The notes beneath the pieces were generated by a model. That model saw only the letters and a program-made list of their open reading frames with translations, searched no databases and was not told the DNA's origin. From contig NZ_JBKHKJ010000005.1 in NCBI RefSeq assembly GCF_046546515.1, positions 1 to 64,000 of the forward strand: 64,000 nucleotides of DNA. The letters are read 5' to 3'. This document shows positions 26,465 through 34,586 of the stretch, piece after piece (the first letter of the stretch is position 1; each line of letters opens with the position of its first letter). This DNA is from Parasediminibacterium sp046546515 (lineage in GTDB: Bacteria > Bacteroidota > Bacteroidia > Chitinophagales > Chitinophagaceae). The position numbers were made by a program, and so were the translations under genes.

Positions 26465-28906
26465 ATGTTGAAGCGGATAATTATTATAGGTATTGTTTTT
26501 GTTTTCCAAGCACATGCTTTTGGGCAATCGTCCTCTTCGCTAAAGAAGGGGGATGCTTATTTTGCAAATGGGTCTTACTACAATGCTACCTTGAACTACG
26601 AAATTTACTTAGGCATGAGGGAAGCCCCGGCTACTTTCGCGCCCTACAGCAACAACAAAAAGAAATCCTTGCTAGAATTTAGCGATGTAAGGATTACAAA
26701 GCCAAACGCATTGGGTGTTTTTTACAATTTAGGGCAGAGCTACAGGATGCTAAACGACTATAGCACGGCACAAAAATGGTATGCAAAAGTACTTGTTTCC
26801 AAGACTAACAAGTTTCCCCAAACCCGCTTGTGGCATGCCATGTGCCTCCGCGCACTAGGCTATTATAAAGATGCAGAAAAAGACTTTAAAAAGTTTATAA
26901 AAGACAATGAAGGCAACCAGCCATGGATAGACCTTGCCAATACTGAATTAAACAATATTTACTATATTACCCAGCAAACAGAAACTCGCAAACCGCCAGC
27001 GTTTGCCCTGCACAAGCTGAAAGGCGATATTAACCAGACGGAAGGAGCTTATGCACCTGTGGTAATGAATGACACATTGATTTTTACTTCTGCCCGTATT
27101 GTAGATACAGTGAATAAGTATAGCAAGAAAAACAACCATGTAAACCATTTATTTTACAATGCAATTAATAAAAACGACTCGATAAGCGGCAAATCCTCAA
27201 TCGTGAAATTTCCTTCCCGCACTGCTTCCAATGAAGGCACGCCTAGTTTTGCACCTTCTAGAAATACATTGTATTTTACAAGGTGGGAGAGTGAGAACGA
27301 AAAAGCAAATTCTGCCATTTATGTAAGCAAGAAAAAGAATGACAGCACTTGGGATGAACCTGTAAAGTTGGAAGACAAAATAAACAAGCCAGGCTACAAT
27401 AGTAATCAGCCTTTCGTAACACAAGACGGCAAATACTTATTGTATGCCTCGGATAGGCCAGATGGCATTGGCAAATACGATATATGGGCTGCGCCTATTG
27501 ATGATGCGTCGGGGGCTATTGGAGAGCCGTTTAACCTTGCAGCTATCAACTCTAAAGAAGATGACAAAGCACCATTTTACCATAGTAATAGCAAAACGTT
27601 GGTATTCTCTACCAATGGCAGGGTAGGCATGGGCGGTTTTGACCTTTTTACGTCTAGTGGCGATATTACCAATTTGCAAACACCCTTGAACATGGGCAAG
27701 CCGATTAATTCGGTTAAAGATGATAGTTATTTCTTTAGTGCCTCTCAAGATACACTTTTAAAGAAAGCGTATGTAAGTTCTGACAGGGCTTCACAATGCT
27801 GCTTGGAAATATTTGCCATTGAGCGTTTACCCAAAAAGATTTTCAGGCAAAAGGTGGATGGCTTGGTGTCTGATTGCAAAACTGGTGCTGCTTTGGGCAG
27901 TGCGGTTATTACCATCAACAATATGTACGACAGTACCAAAAGCAAGAAAATCAGCACTGGCAACAATGGTCTTTTTTTGGTTGACCTTACTGACGAAGTA
28001 TCTGGGCTAACCATTAAAAAGAAAGGGTACAATGAAAGGAGGCAAAGTTTTAGGTTCGACCCTGAACTATATGCTGATACTACCTATTTAGTGGAATTGT
28101 GCCTAGACAAAGCTAAGAAGATAAATTATAAAAGGCGTTTAGAAGCAACAGTGATAGATTGCGATACCAAAAAACCACTTGGCAAAACTTATGTAAACGT
28201 GCTCAACGGGTTTGACACTAGCAAAAACATAATAGTAAGCACCACAAAATCGGGACAATTTACGGTAGATTTAAACGATTCCATCAATGCGTTGCTATTT
28301 GAAAAGAAAGATTACTTTGACAAGGACGTCCATTTTACGCCAGTAGTTGAGTCGTTGGAAAATGACACTGTTTATACGATTACTTACTGTATGGAAAAAT
28401 GGAAGCCTGATGCTGAAAATAAAGAGGATAAGGATAATAAAGATGTCAATAACAAAAAGGATGAAAAACCTGTAACTGAAATTACAGACCCTAATTTGGT
28501 GGCAGTAGAAATAAACAAAATAAATGTAAGTGATTCTTCCATTATTTATTTTGACTTTAATAAAACAGACATTAAACCACAGGCTGCTGAAAAATTGGAT
28601 GAATTGTATGCCAAGTTGAGGATATACCCAAGTATTGCCATATCACTGGATATTAGCGGTTATAGCGATTCTAAAGGAACGATTGAAGTAAAAGACAGGA
28701 TTAGTAGACAGCGTGCGTTGGCTTGCTACGATTACATGATACAAAAGGGTGTAAGCGACTCAAGAGTGAAACTTAAATATGCTGGTTCAAGGGAGCCTGT
28801 GGCACCTGAAACTATTAATGGAAAGGATAACCCAGAGGGCAGGGCATTGAACAGAAGGGCGATACTGAAAGTTAAAGCAACTCTGATTGAAACCAAGAAG
28901 AAATAG
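26465..28906 (+). CDS. OmpA-family lipid-free outer-membrane protein with TPR, PD40 and CNA-like domains (PorE-like)
   Basis: An 813-residue exported protein; the ATG at 26465 gives a signal peptide (LKRIIIIGIVFVFQAHAFGQ). TPR-like helices cover about residues 20-160 (KKGDAYFANGSYYNATLNYEIYL, AQKWYAKVLV, ALGYYKDAEKDFKKFI). A PD40 beta-propeller covers ~180-430 (TPSFAPSRNTLYFTRWES, DGKYLLYASDRPDGIGKYDIWAAP). Two carboxypeptidase-regulatory-like modules cover ~440-620 (VSDCKTGAALGSAVITI; IDCDTKKPLGKTYVNV). The C-terminal OmpA domain binds peptidoglycan (IYFDFNKTDIKPQAAEKL, SGYSDSKG, ISRQRALACYDYMI, GRALNRRA). This architecture fits PorE, which links T9SS to the cell wall; adhesin-SprF-PorE order supports a T9SS role. 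Confidence 0.88.
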   Translation: MLKRIIIIGIVFVFQAHAFGQSSSSLKKGDAYFANGSYYNATLNYEIYLGMREAPATFAPYSNNKKKSLLEFSDVRITKPNALGVFYNLGQSYRMLNDYSTAQKWYAKVLVSKTNKFPQTRLWHAMCLRALGYYKDAEKDFKKFIKDNEGNQPWIDLANTELNNIYYITQQTETRKPPAFALHKLKGDINQTEGAYAPVVMNDTLIFTSARIVDTVNKYSKKNNHVNHLFYNAINKNDSISGKSSIVKFPSRTASNEGTPSFAPSRNTLYFTRWESENEKANSAIYVSKKKNDSTWDEPVKLEDKINKPGYNSNQPFVTQDGKYLLYASDRPDGIGKYDIWAAPIDDASGAIGEPFNLAAINSKEDDKAPFYHSNSKTLVFSTNGRVGMGGFDLFTSSGDITNLQTPLNMGKPINSVKDDSYFFSASQDTLLKKAYVSSDRASQCCLEIFAIERLPKKIFRQKVDGLVSDCKTGAALGSAVITINNMYDSTKSKKISTGNNGLFLVDLTDEVSGLTIKKKGYNERRQSFRFDPELYADTTYLVELCLDKAKKINYKRRLEATVIDCDTKKPLGKTYVNVLNGFDTSKNIIVSTTKSGQFTVDLNDSINALLFEKKDYFDKDVHFTPVVESLENDTVYTITYCMEKWKPDAENKEDKDNKDVNNKKDEKPVTEITDPNLVAVEINKINVSDSSIIYFDFNKTDIKPQAAEKLDELYAKLRIYPSIAISLDISGYSDSKGTIEVKDRISRQRALACYDYMIQKGVSDSRVKLKYAGSREPVAPETINGKDNPEGRALNRRAILKVKATLIETKKK

Positions 28907-28923
28907 TTATTCAATAAAATAGA

Positions 28924-28964
28924 AAAAAAAGCCTGTTTGGTAATATCAAGCAGGCTTTTTTTTG
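28924..28964 (+). terminator. Intrinsic terminator of the T9SS operon
   Basis: Stem AAAAAGCCTG...CAGGCTTTTT with a loop of about 15 nt and a run of eight T's, 18 bp after the stop of the OmpA-family gene. Confidence 0.85.
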
Positions 28965-29128
28965 TGGTGTTGTGCGGAATTACCAAAAGGCAGAAAGCCA
29001 CAAAGAAACACTAATGGCTTGAGTGAATAAGTTTATATTTTGTGAAGTGCATAATGGTAATGTATATGCTTAGCGGTATTAACAGGAAAGGAAGTCTTAA
29101 AAATATTTGGCGAAAAGCCAACAGTAGG

Positions 29129-29719
29129 GGGTGCATAAAAGTTTTTCGCTTGGGTTGCCTTTTTTTGATTTGTCCAAAAACAGGGCCTAATAAAAAAAAG
29201 CTTATCTTTATACTATAAATGCACTTGATACAAAGCATTTACAAAGCTAGTTTCCAGGCAGAAGTATCGTAGTTCTTTTTTTGCTAATATTAAAATAGTT
29301 GTAGTGCTAAAATTGGGTGTTGCGTTTATCACCCACAAATCACTCACTTTTTCTCACAAGTCACTCACAAAATACGCACAAATCACTCAAAAAGTACGCA
29401 CAAAACACGCACGAATCACTCACAATTTTTTTTCAGATATTGTTGATAATCAATGGTTTAAATGAGCGAAAGCGATTTTTGAAAAACGGCAAAAGTGTAA
29501 AAAAGACCCAAAATGGAAAAACTGAAACTATTTTAATAAAAAAACAGTAAAAATAATAGTATAAAAATTGTATAAGTGTTCTCGTTTTGCACTCCATCTT
29601 CTTGCTCCCTCTCCCGTGGGTAAGTTTGTTCCGGTCTTTCAGGATAAGTGAGGCCGGATGGGAGCAGGGTTGTGTTACGGTGATTTTTTTACTATAAAGC
29701 GAAAAACTTTTATGCACCC
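29129..29719 (-). mobile_element. MITE-like element G, copy B (591 bp)
   Basis: Ends are GGGTGCATAAAAGTTTTTCG (29129) and its inverted complement (to 29719). It is flanked by a perfect 8-bp direct repeat ACAGTAGG (29121-29128 and 29720-29727). Its sequence runs in reverse orientation relative to copies A and C; shared blocks include GATACAAAGCATTTACAAA, CAGTATCGTAGTTC-like sequence and AAAACTGAAACTATTTTAAT. It lacks any transposase. This is the cleanest copy and defines the family. Confidence 0.92.
29334..29431 (-). repeat. 11-bp phased array, 9 units (CACAAATCACT type)
   Basis: CACAAATCACT, CACTTTTTCT (one 10-mer), CACAAGTCACT, CACAAAATACG, CACAAATCACT, CAAAAAGTACG, CACAAAACACG, CACGAATCACT, CACAATTTTTT. 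Inside element G copy B, then GTTGATAATCAATGG. Confidence 0.85.
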
Positions 29720-29777
29720 ACAGTAGGAGAATATTAATAGGCTTCACTATATTTACATAAACATTAAATGTATAGGC

Positions 29778-29912
29778 ATGATTACAAATATTGACCAACT
29801 GGATTTTAGTCGCCAATATACTTATGCCGATTACCTTACTTGGAAGTTTGGGGACATGGTAGAGTTGATAAAGGGATGGGTTTTCAGTATGAGCCCATCC
29901 CTCTTCGACTAA
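29778..29912 (+). pseudogene. Uma2-family nuclease gene remnant (N-terminal 44 codons)
   Basis: The frame reads MITNIDQLDFSRQYTYADYL then TWKFGDMVELIKGWVFSMSP and stops at once. This closely resembles the N-terminus of Uma2-family (DUF820, PD-(D/E)XK-like) proteins, in which YADYLTWKFDE.VELIKGK.F.MSPAPS is typical. The ~190-residue body of the protein, with the catalytic residues, is absent downstream. It lies 58 bp from element G copy B. A short real peptide cannot be excluded, but a decayed gene is more likely. Confidence 0.65.
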
Positions 29913-30045
29913 ATCAAGTAATTTCCTTTAATTTAGTGTACAAATTTTTGATTATTTAAAAAGATACCTGTTAGGAATATATTGACCCATTTGATATTTT
30001 CTTCCAAAGTTTATTACTCATTTGCCAACAATTTGCTTATTCTTT

Positions 30046-30930
30046 TTAATAATCAAACGTGATTTTTACGCCTTCTTCAAAGCTAATGGGTTCATAGCCC
30101 AGCAATTCTCTTGCCTTGCCTATTGTTAGCCCTGAACGTTTCGCCCTTTTCACAATTTCTGGAAATGTGTCCGATGTTACGGGTTCTATTAAGTTTTTGT
30201 CTAATTGCAAGGTTTCTGCAACCATTATAGCCATCTCATAAGGCGATAAAATGTCTTTCCCCGCAAGGTTTATATCAGTGTTTATTTTTTGCATAATCAT
30301 GGCATATACCCCTTTGCAAATATCATATACGTAAGTTGGTGTCCTCTGTTGGTCAGTTACTACTTTTATTTGCTTTTGTTGTGCTAAATTGTTTTTTACC
30401 CAATGCAAAAATGTAGGCTTCATAGTCCCATAAGAAGGGCCATAGATGAAAACAGGCCGCATAATGCCATAAAGCAAGCCGCTTTTTTTTACCAGTTCTT
30501 CTGCCATTAGCTTGCTTTCCCCATAAAAATTAAGCGGGTTGGGCACTGCATCTTCACTGTGAGGTCCATCTTCTCCATAAATAAAATCAGTTGATACATA
30601 TAAAAAATATGGCCTAGTAGCTTCAGCAGCTTCCAGCAAATAACTGGTCGCCATTAAGTTTTGTTCAATGCATAATGCTTGGTTGTTGTGGCAGTCATCA
30701 GGCTTGCTCATGGCGGCATTATGTACAATTACATCGGGTTTTATAGTAGCTATTGCAGCTATTACGGCTTCTTTATGTGTTAAATCTAAACTTAAAAAAT
30801 TAAGCTTTTCAGTAAGGTTATTTTGGTTCTGCCCCCTACTTATAGCTGAAACAGATAACCCTTTTTGGGCAAAGTAATCGGTAAGGTGTTGCCCTAAAAA
30901 GCCATTGCTGCCTGTAACCAGTACTTTCAT
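30046..30930 (-). CDS. NAD(P)-dependent sugar epimerase/reductase (RmlD-like SDR)
   Basis: A 294-residue extended short-chain dehydrogenase. The Rossmann motif TGSNGFLGQHL is at residues 7-17, VSTDFIYGEDGP contains the conserved Ser/Thr, and YGESK (catalytic Tyr and Lys) follows. HNAAMSKPDDC and the substrate-binding part (MRPVFIYGPSYGTMKPTFLHWV, TPTYVYDICKGVYAMI) resemble RmlD/dTDP-4-dehydrorhamnose reductase-like proteins. The exact substrate cannot be told and no rml genes are adjacent. Divergent from pfkA, 212 bp away. Confidence 0.85.
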   Translation of the reverse strand: MKVLVTGSNGFLGQHLTDYFAQKGLSVSAISRGQNQNNLTEKLNFLSLDLTHKEAVIAAIATIKPDVIVHNAAMSKPDDCHNNQALCIEQNLMATSYLLEAAEATRPYFLYVSTDFIYGEDGPHSEDAVPNPLNFYGESKLMAEELVKKSGLLYGIMRPVFIYGPSYGTMKPTFLHWVKNNLAQQKQIKVVTDQQRTPTYVYDICKGVYAMIMQKINTDINLAGKDILSPYEMAIMVAETLQLDKNLIEPVTSDTFPEIVKRAKRSGLTIGKARELLGYEPISFEEGVKITFDY

Positions 30931-31142
30931 AATGTATTTTTAATCTTGATGCCAAAATGCAACCATTCCCGCAATATGATGATTATTACTTTGAAGCAAG
31001 CAAAGTTGCTATTTTTAGTTAAAAAAAATAGTATTAATATACTATTGACTTGCAGAAGATATATTGTTACTTTACCCCAATTACTTACATTTGACACTTC
31101 GTTCATCGGACACGCTCCACACTAAACGTTTTTATTTATAAA

Positions 31143-32129
31143 ATGGATAAGAAAAAAATTTCAAAAATTGGCGTGCTAACTTCGGGGGGGGATTCGCCGG
31201 GCATGAACGCGGCAATTAGGGCAGTCGTGCGGACGGGTAATTATTACGGGCTGGAAGTTTTTGGTATAGTAAGGGGATACTCAGGAATGCTGGACAACGA
31301 CATACGCCGCTTGCACAACCGTGATGTTGCTAATATTATCCAGCGTGGCGGTACATTTTTAAAAACAGCCCGCTGCAAGGAGTTTTATGAACCAGAAGGC
31401 AGGGCTATTGCTTACGAAAACTTAAAAAGGCATGGTATAGATGGCCTAGTGATTATTGGTGGCGATGGTAGTTTTAAAGGGGCACAGAAATTTAGTGCAG
31501 AGTATGATATACCTTGTATAGGGCTTCCTGGCACCATTGACAAGGATATTGCTGGCAGCGATGTAACCATTGGGTTTGATACGGCAGTAAACACAGCAGT
31601 GGAGGCAATTGATAAAATAAGGGATACCATGGATGCCCATGATCGCCTGTTTATAGTAGAGGTAATGGGGCGCGATGCTGGTTATATTGCCCTGCACAGT
31701 GGCATTGCCACAGGGGCAGAAAACATATTGATACCCGAAACAGAAACGGATATAGAAGCTCTGATAACCTCTTTAACCGAAAAAGAAAGGCGTAAAAAAT
31801 TGGTGAACTTGGTTGTAGTAGCCGAAGGCGATAAATTTGGTGGGGCAGAAGAAATAGCCAAAATTATACGCCAGCGTATACCTACCGCAGATACAAGGGT
31901 TTGCATATTAGGCCATATACAACGTGGCGGGTCGCCTACGTGTAGCGACCGTTTAATAGCTAGCCACATGGGTTATTATGCAGTGGAGAGTTTGCTAGTG
32001 GGCAGGAACAATGTGATGGTAGGTGTTGTTAACAACAAAATGCACTATACGCCATTAGGCAAAGCAGTAAAAGAAAAACAAAAGATAGGGCAGGAGTGGA
32101 TGAAAATAGTAAAAATATTAGCCAGCTAA
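31143..32129 (+). CDS. pfkA: ATP-dependent 6-phosphofructokinase
   Basis: Converts fructose 6-phosphate to fructose 1,6-bisphosphate in glycolysis. The 328-residue protein has all the family motifs: ATP site TSGGDSPGMNAAIRAVVR, GGDGSFKGAQ, catalytic PGTIDKDIAGSD with the base Asp, VEVMGRDAGYIAL for sugar-phosphate binding, and GHIQRGGSPTCSDR. The gene is followed after 54 bp by pyk, so the two ATP-linked control points of glycolysis are adjacent. A hairpin with a T-run overlaps its stop codon and may limit read-through to pyk. Confidence 0.97.
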   Translation: MDKKKISKIGVLTSGGDSPGMNAAIRAVVRTGNYYGLEVFGIVRGYSGMLDNDIRRLHNRDVANIIQRGGTFLKTARCKEFYEPEGRAIAYENLKRHGIDGLVIIGGDGSFKGAQKFSAEYDIPCIGLPGTIDKDIAGSDVTIGFDTAVNTAVEAIDKIRDTMDAHDRLFIVEVMGRDAGYIALHSGIATGAENILIPETETDIEALITSLTEKERRKKLVNLVVVAEGDKFGGAEEIAKIIRQRIPTADTRVCILGHIQRGGSPTCSDRLIASHMGYYAVESLLVGRNNVMVGVVNNKMHYTPLGKAVKEKQKIGQEWMKIVKILAS

Positions 32130-32151
32130 ATTGGTTTAGTTGGCTTTTTTA
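32120..32151 (+). terminator. Intrinsic-type hairpin overlapping the pfkA stop
   Basis: AGCCAGCTAAA and TTTAGTTGGCT form an 11-bp stem (one G-T type mismatch pair) with a TTGG loop and are followed by TTTTTTA. The stop codon TAA lies inside the stem. It separates pfkA from pyk and may act as a partial terminator. Confidence 0.65.
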
Positions 32152-32183
32152 TTCAAAAAATTTAACGATAAAATTATATTGTC

Positions 32184-33665
32184 ATGGCTAAAAATGTTCA
32201 AATAGTAAAAAAAGAGGAACTGGTTATCAATAAAGGTGTTGCGCAACGCACTAAAATAGTTGCAACTGTGGGACCGGCCTGCGATAGCTACGATCAATTG
32301 CTTGCACTTGTAAAAGCTGGGGTAAATGTGTTCCGATTAAATTTTTCTCACGGCTCGCACGAGGATAAAGCACAGATAATCACGCATATACGCACCATCA
32401 ACGAAAACCACGGTTGCAATATTTCAATCCTAGGCGATTTGCAAGGACCTAAACTACGTGTTGGTGAAATTGAAAACAATGCACTGGATTTAAAGATTGG
32501 CGACATACTTACATTTACCAATGAGAAATGTGTTGGCACAATGGAAAAAATATATGTTTCGTACCCTAATCTTGCTGGCGACGTGCGTGTAGGTAACATC
32601 ATCATGATAGATGATGGCAAAATTGAAGTAAGGGTAATAGACATTACCAAGGAAAAAGACGTAAGGGTGGTGGTTACCCTTGGTGGTATTCTGTCTTCAA
32701 AAAAAGGCCTCAACCTACCTGATACCAAAATTTCCTTGCCAGCATTGACTGAAAAAGACTTGATTGACCTTGAATTTATCATTGAGCAAAAATGCGACTG
32801 GGTAGCCCTTAGCTTTGTTCGAAGCGTGAAAGATATTGTTATACTCCGAAGCAAACTAGACGAAAAGAAAAGCAAAACAAAGATTATTGCCAAGATAGAA
32901 AAGCCTGAAGCTCTGGTAAATATCAGGGATATTATTGTGGAAAGCGATGCCATTATGGTAGCCAGGGGCGACTTGGGTGTAGAATTGCCAGTAGAAAAAA
33001 TACCATTGATACAAAGGGAATTGATTAGGAAATGTATCCACCGTGCAAAGCCCGTAATCGTAGCCACGCAAATGATGGAAAGCATGATAGACAGGGTAAA
33101 ACCAAACCGCAGCGAGATTACAGACGTAGCAAACGCTGTGCTAGAAGGTGCAGATGCGGTGATGCTTAGCGGCGAAACGGCTGCTGGCCAGCACCCTGCA
33201 TTGGTTGTTGAAACAATGCGCAAGATAATTGGTGAAGTGGAGGAAAAAGAATACCGCTACAACCGTGAGGATGATTTGAAACCACAAGAACATTCCCCTT
33301 CGTTTTATAGCGACGCTATTTGCTACAATGCTTGCAAACTAGCGGCAGACATCAAGGCAAAAGGCTTGATAGGCATGACACAAAGCGGTAAAACTGCCTT
33401 TATACTAAGCAGCTACCGTCCTAAATCTCCTTTGTATATATTTACAAAAGAAAAATCTTTGGTAAACCAATTGAGCCTTAGCTGGGGCGTGCGTGCTTTT
33501 TATTACGATAGCGAATCTACCATTGATACCATGATAGACGAGCAAATTGAAATATTGAAAGAAAAAGGATTGGTCCATTCAAATGACATGGTGGTAAACA
33601 CCGGTAGCTTGCCTGTACACCTGCATGTGCCAACAAATATGATTAAAATAACGAAAGTTGAGTAA
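32184..33665 (+). CDS. pyk: Pyruvate kinase
   Basis: Phosphoenolpyruvate plus ADP to pyruvate plus ATP. The 493-residue protein opens with a ~20-residue extension, then RTKIVATVGPACDSY and the substrate site VFRLNFSHGS. The B domain follows (DLQGPKLRVGEIE...). The active-site motifs KIIAKIEKPEAL (catalytic Lys), MVARGDLGVELP (metal-binding) and GADAVMLSGETAAGQHP are intact, with a C-terminal regulatory alpha/beta domain. Full length, cytoplasmic, in tandem with pfkA but probably with its own promoter as well, since a terminator-like hairpin lies between. Confidence 0.97.
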   Translation: MAKNVQIVKKEELVINKGVAQRTKIVATVGPACDSYDQLLALVKAGVNVFRLNFSHGSHEDKAQIITHIRTINENHGCNISILGDLQGPKLRVGEIENNALDLKIGDILTFTNEKCVGTMEKIYVSYPNLAGDVRVGNIIMIDDGKIEVRVIDITKEKDVRVVVTLGGILSSKKGLNLPDTKISLPALTEKDLIDLEFIIEQKCDWVALSFVRSVKDIVILRSKLDEKKSKTKIIAKIEKPEALVNIRDIIVESDAIMVARGDLGVELPVEKIPLIQRELIRKCIHRAKPVIVATQMMESMIDRVKPNRSEITDVANAVLEGADAVMLSGETAAGQHPALVVETMRKIIGEVEEKEYRYNREDDLKPQEHSPSFYSDAICYNACKLAADIKAKGLIGMTQSGKTAFILSSYRPKSPLYIFTKEKSLVNQLSLSWGVRAFYYDSESTIDTMIDEQIEILKEKGLVHSNDMVVNTGSLPVHLHVPTNMIKITKVE

Positions 33666-33693
33666 TTGATAATTAATTATTGATAATTATTTG

Positions 33694-33733
33694 CAAAGCC
33701 TCGCTATATAGAATAGTGGGGCTTCTTTTTATC
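33694..33733 (+). terminator. Terminator after pyk
   Basis: AAAGCCTCGCTAT and ATAGTGGGGCTT can pair with a short loop, followed by CTTTTTAT. About 30 bp after the pyk stop. Confidence 0.7.
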
Positions 33734-33734
33734 G

Positions 33735-34274
33735 TGTTCTTCTTACTTAAACCCGGATTTTGCAGTTGAAATCTATTGCAAGCCTCAACTACTTCAAACA
33801 CAAGCACTTTGTCGCGTCCTAAAATAGGTTGATTAAAATTCAAACATTTTCAGCAACAATACGACTTATAAAAAAACAAGGAGCCTGTCCAAAAATTGGC
33901 ATTTGCCCGAAGGGTAGCAATAGGAATGTTGAAATAGTACATTCTAAACATAATTTCCGCAACAAAAACTACACATTTTTTTGATGGCTTTCTGGACTTG
34001 TATTTTAGATAAATTTGATGAGTAGGATTTTTGCTGGCTATGCGTTTACGTGAATCCACTGCCTATCCATAATGCCAGGGATGCAAAATTTTTCTTGGAA
34101 AATTTGGGTGTCCATTTAAGTTACGATGAGTATAATATGGGGCATCAAATAAACGAGCAGGTAATGAAGGACTTGGTTACTTGGCTTTCACACTAATTTC
34201 CAGCTCAATGACATTTTTATTAATGCTTCCTAAATCATTTATATTTGAAAAATATACGGTGTAATTTAAATCAA
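33735..34274. other. Gap with a hydrolase gene fragment
   Basis: No intact gene. It contains a C-terminal fragment of an alpha/beta hydrolase (34026-34196). An antisense 69-codon ORF (33850-34059) has a plausible-looking but unrecognised translation and is not called as a gene. Confidence 0.5.
34026..34196 (+). pseudogene. Phospholipase/carboxylesterase gene remnant (C-terminal part)
   Basis: After an upstream stop the frame reads ...PIHNARDAKFFLENLGV then HLSYDEYNMGHQINEQVMKD and LVTWLSH, ending in TAA. This matches the C-terminus of the phospholipase/carboxylesterase (YpfH/lysophospholipase-like) alpha/beta hydrolases, including the catalytic His in the MGH motif. The first ~160 residues, with the GFSQG-type nucleophile, are missing, so the gene is truncated. 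Confidence 0.65.
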
Positions 34275-34496
34275 ATGGACAATAACCCACAAGTAAACAA
34301 CCCCTTGCACGGCATTACGCTAGAAGCCATACTTAATCATTTGGTAGTACAATATGGTTGGGAAGAAATGGGTAGTCGTGTAAATATCAAGTGTTTCAAC
34401 GATAACCCAAGTATAAAATCGAGCCTTACTTTCTTGCGGAAAACGCCTTGGGCAAGGGAAAAAGTGGAAAGGATGTATTTGAAAAGTCGTAAGTGA
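34275..34496 (+). CDS. VF530-family small DNA-binding protein (DUF2132)
   Basis: A 73-residue protein. The ATG at 34275 is preferred to the TTG at 34245, because MDNNPQVNNPLHGITLE is the usual start. NNPLHGITLEAILNHLVVQYGWEEMG, INIKCFNDNPSIKSSLTFLRKTPWAREKVE is the full VF530 domain, a small helical fold named from the Vibrio fischeri structure and annotated as DNA-binding. Biological role unknown. Monocistronic. Confidence 0.9.
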   Translation: MDNNPQVNNPLHGITLEAILNHLVVQYGWEEMGSRVNIKCFNDNPSIKSSLTFLRKTPWAREKVERMYLKSRK

Positions 34497-34502
34497 GAGG
34501 TT

Positions 34503-34580
34503 TGTTTTAAGTTTTGTGTTTTAAGTTTTGAGTTATTTGTTTGCCTAGGAAACTTAAAACTCAAAACTTAAAACCTAAAA
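34503..34580. repeat. AAAACTTAAAACTCAAAAC inverted repeat
   Basis: TTGTTTTAAGTTTTGTGTTT and TAAGTTTTGAGTT pair with AACTTAAAACTCAAAACTTA and AAACCTAAAACAA to the right. It lies between convergent genes and could be a terminator. The same family occurs at 44597-44620 and, tandem, at 60735-60920. Confidence 0.6.
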
Positions 34581-34586
34581 CAAGTA

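Larger units (their letters stand above)
28965..30045. other. Gap with mobile repeat G copy B and a Uma2 gene fragment
   Basis: No intact gene. It contains a short GCCACAAAG repeat (28990-29010), element G copy B (29129-29719) with target duplication, and a 44-codon remnant of a Uma2-type nuclease gene (29778-29912). The last ~130 bp show nothing recognisable. Confidence 0.7.

Noticed and set aside
31045..31075. Possible pfkA promoter (TTG with TACTTTAC)
   Set aside because: The -7 part matches TAnnTTTG poorly in its last four bases, so it is not listed as a feature.
32348..33223. 291-codon ORF antisense to pyk
   Set aside because: Opposite a complete pyruvate kinase; Ser/Ile/Thr-rich product without family features.
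33667..33850. Minus-strand frame with readable sequence (NFNQPILGRDKVLVFEVV...)
   Set aside because: It includes the pyk terminator hairpin and has no start codon or recognised homology, so it is probably fortuitous.
33850..34059. 69-codon ORF on the minus strand
   Set aside because: It contains plausible residues but no recognised family, lies opposite the esterase remnant, and has no supporting context.
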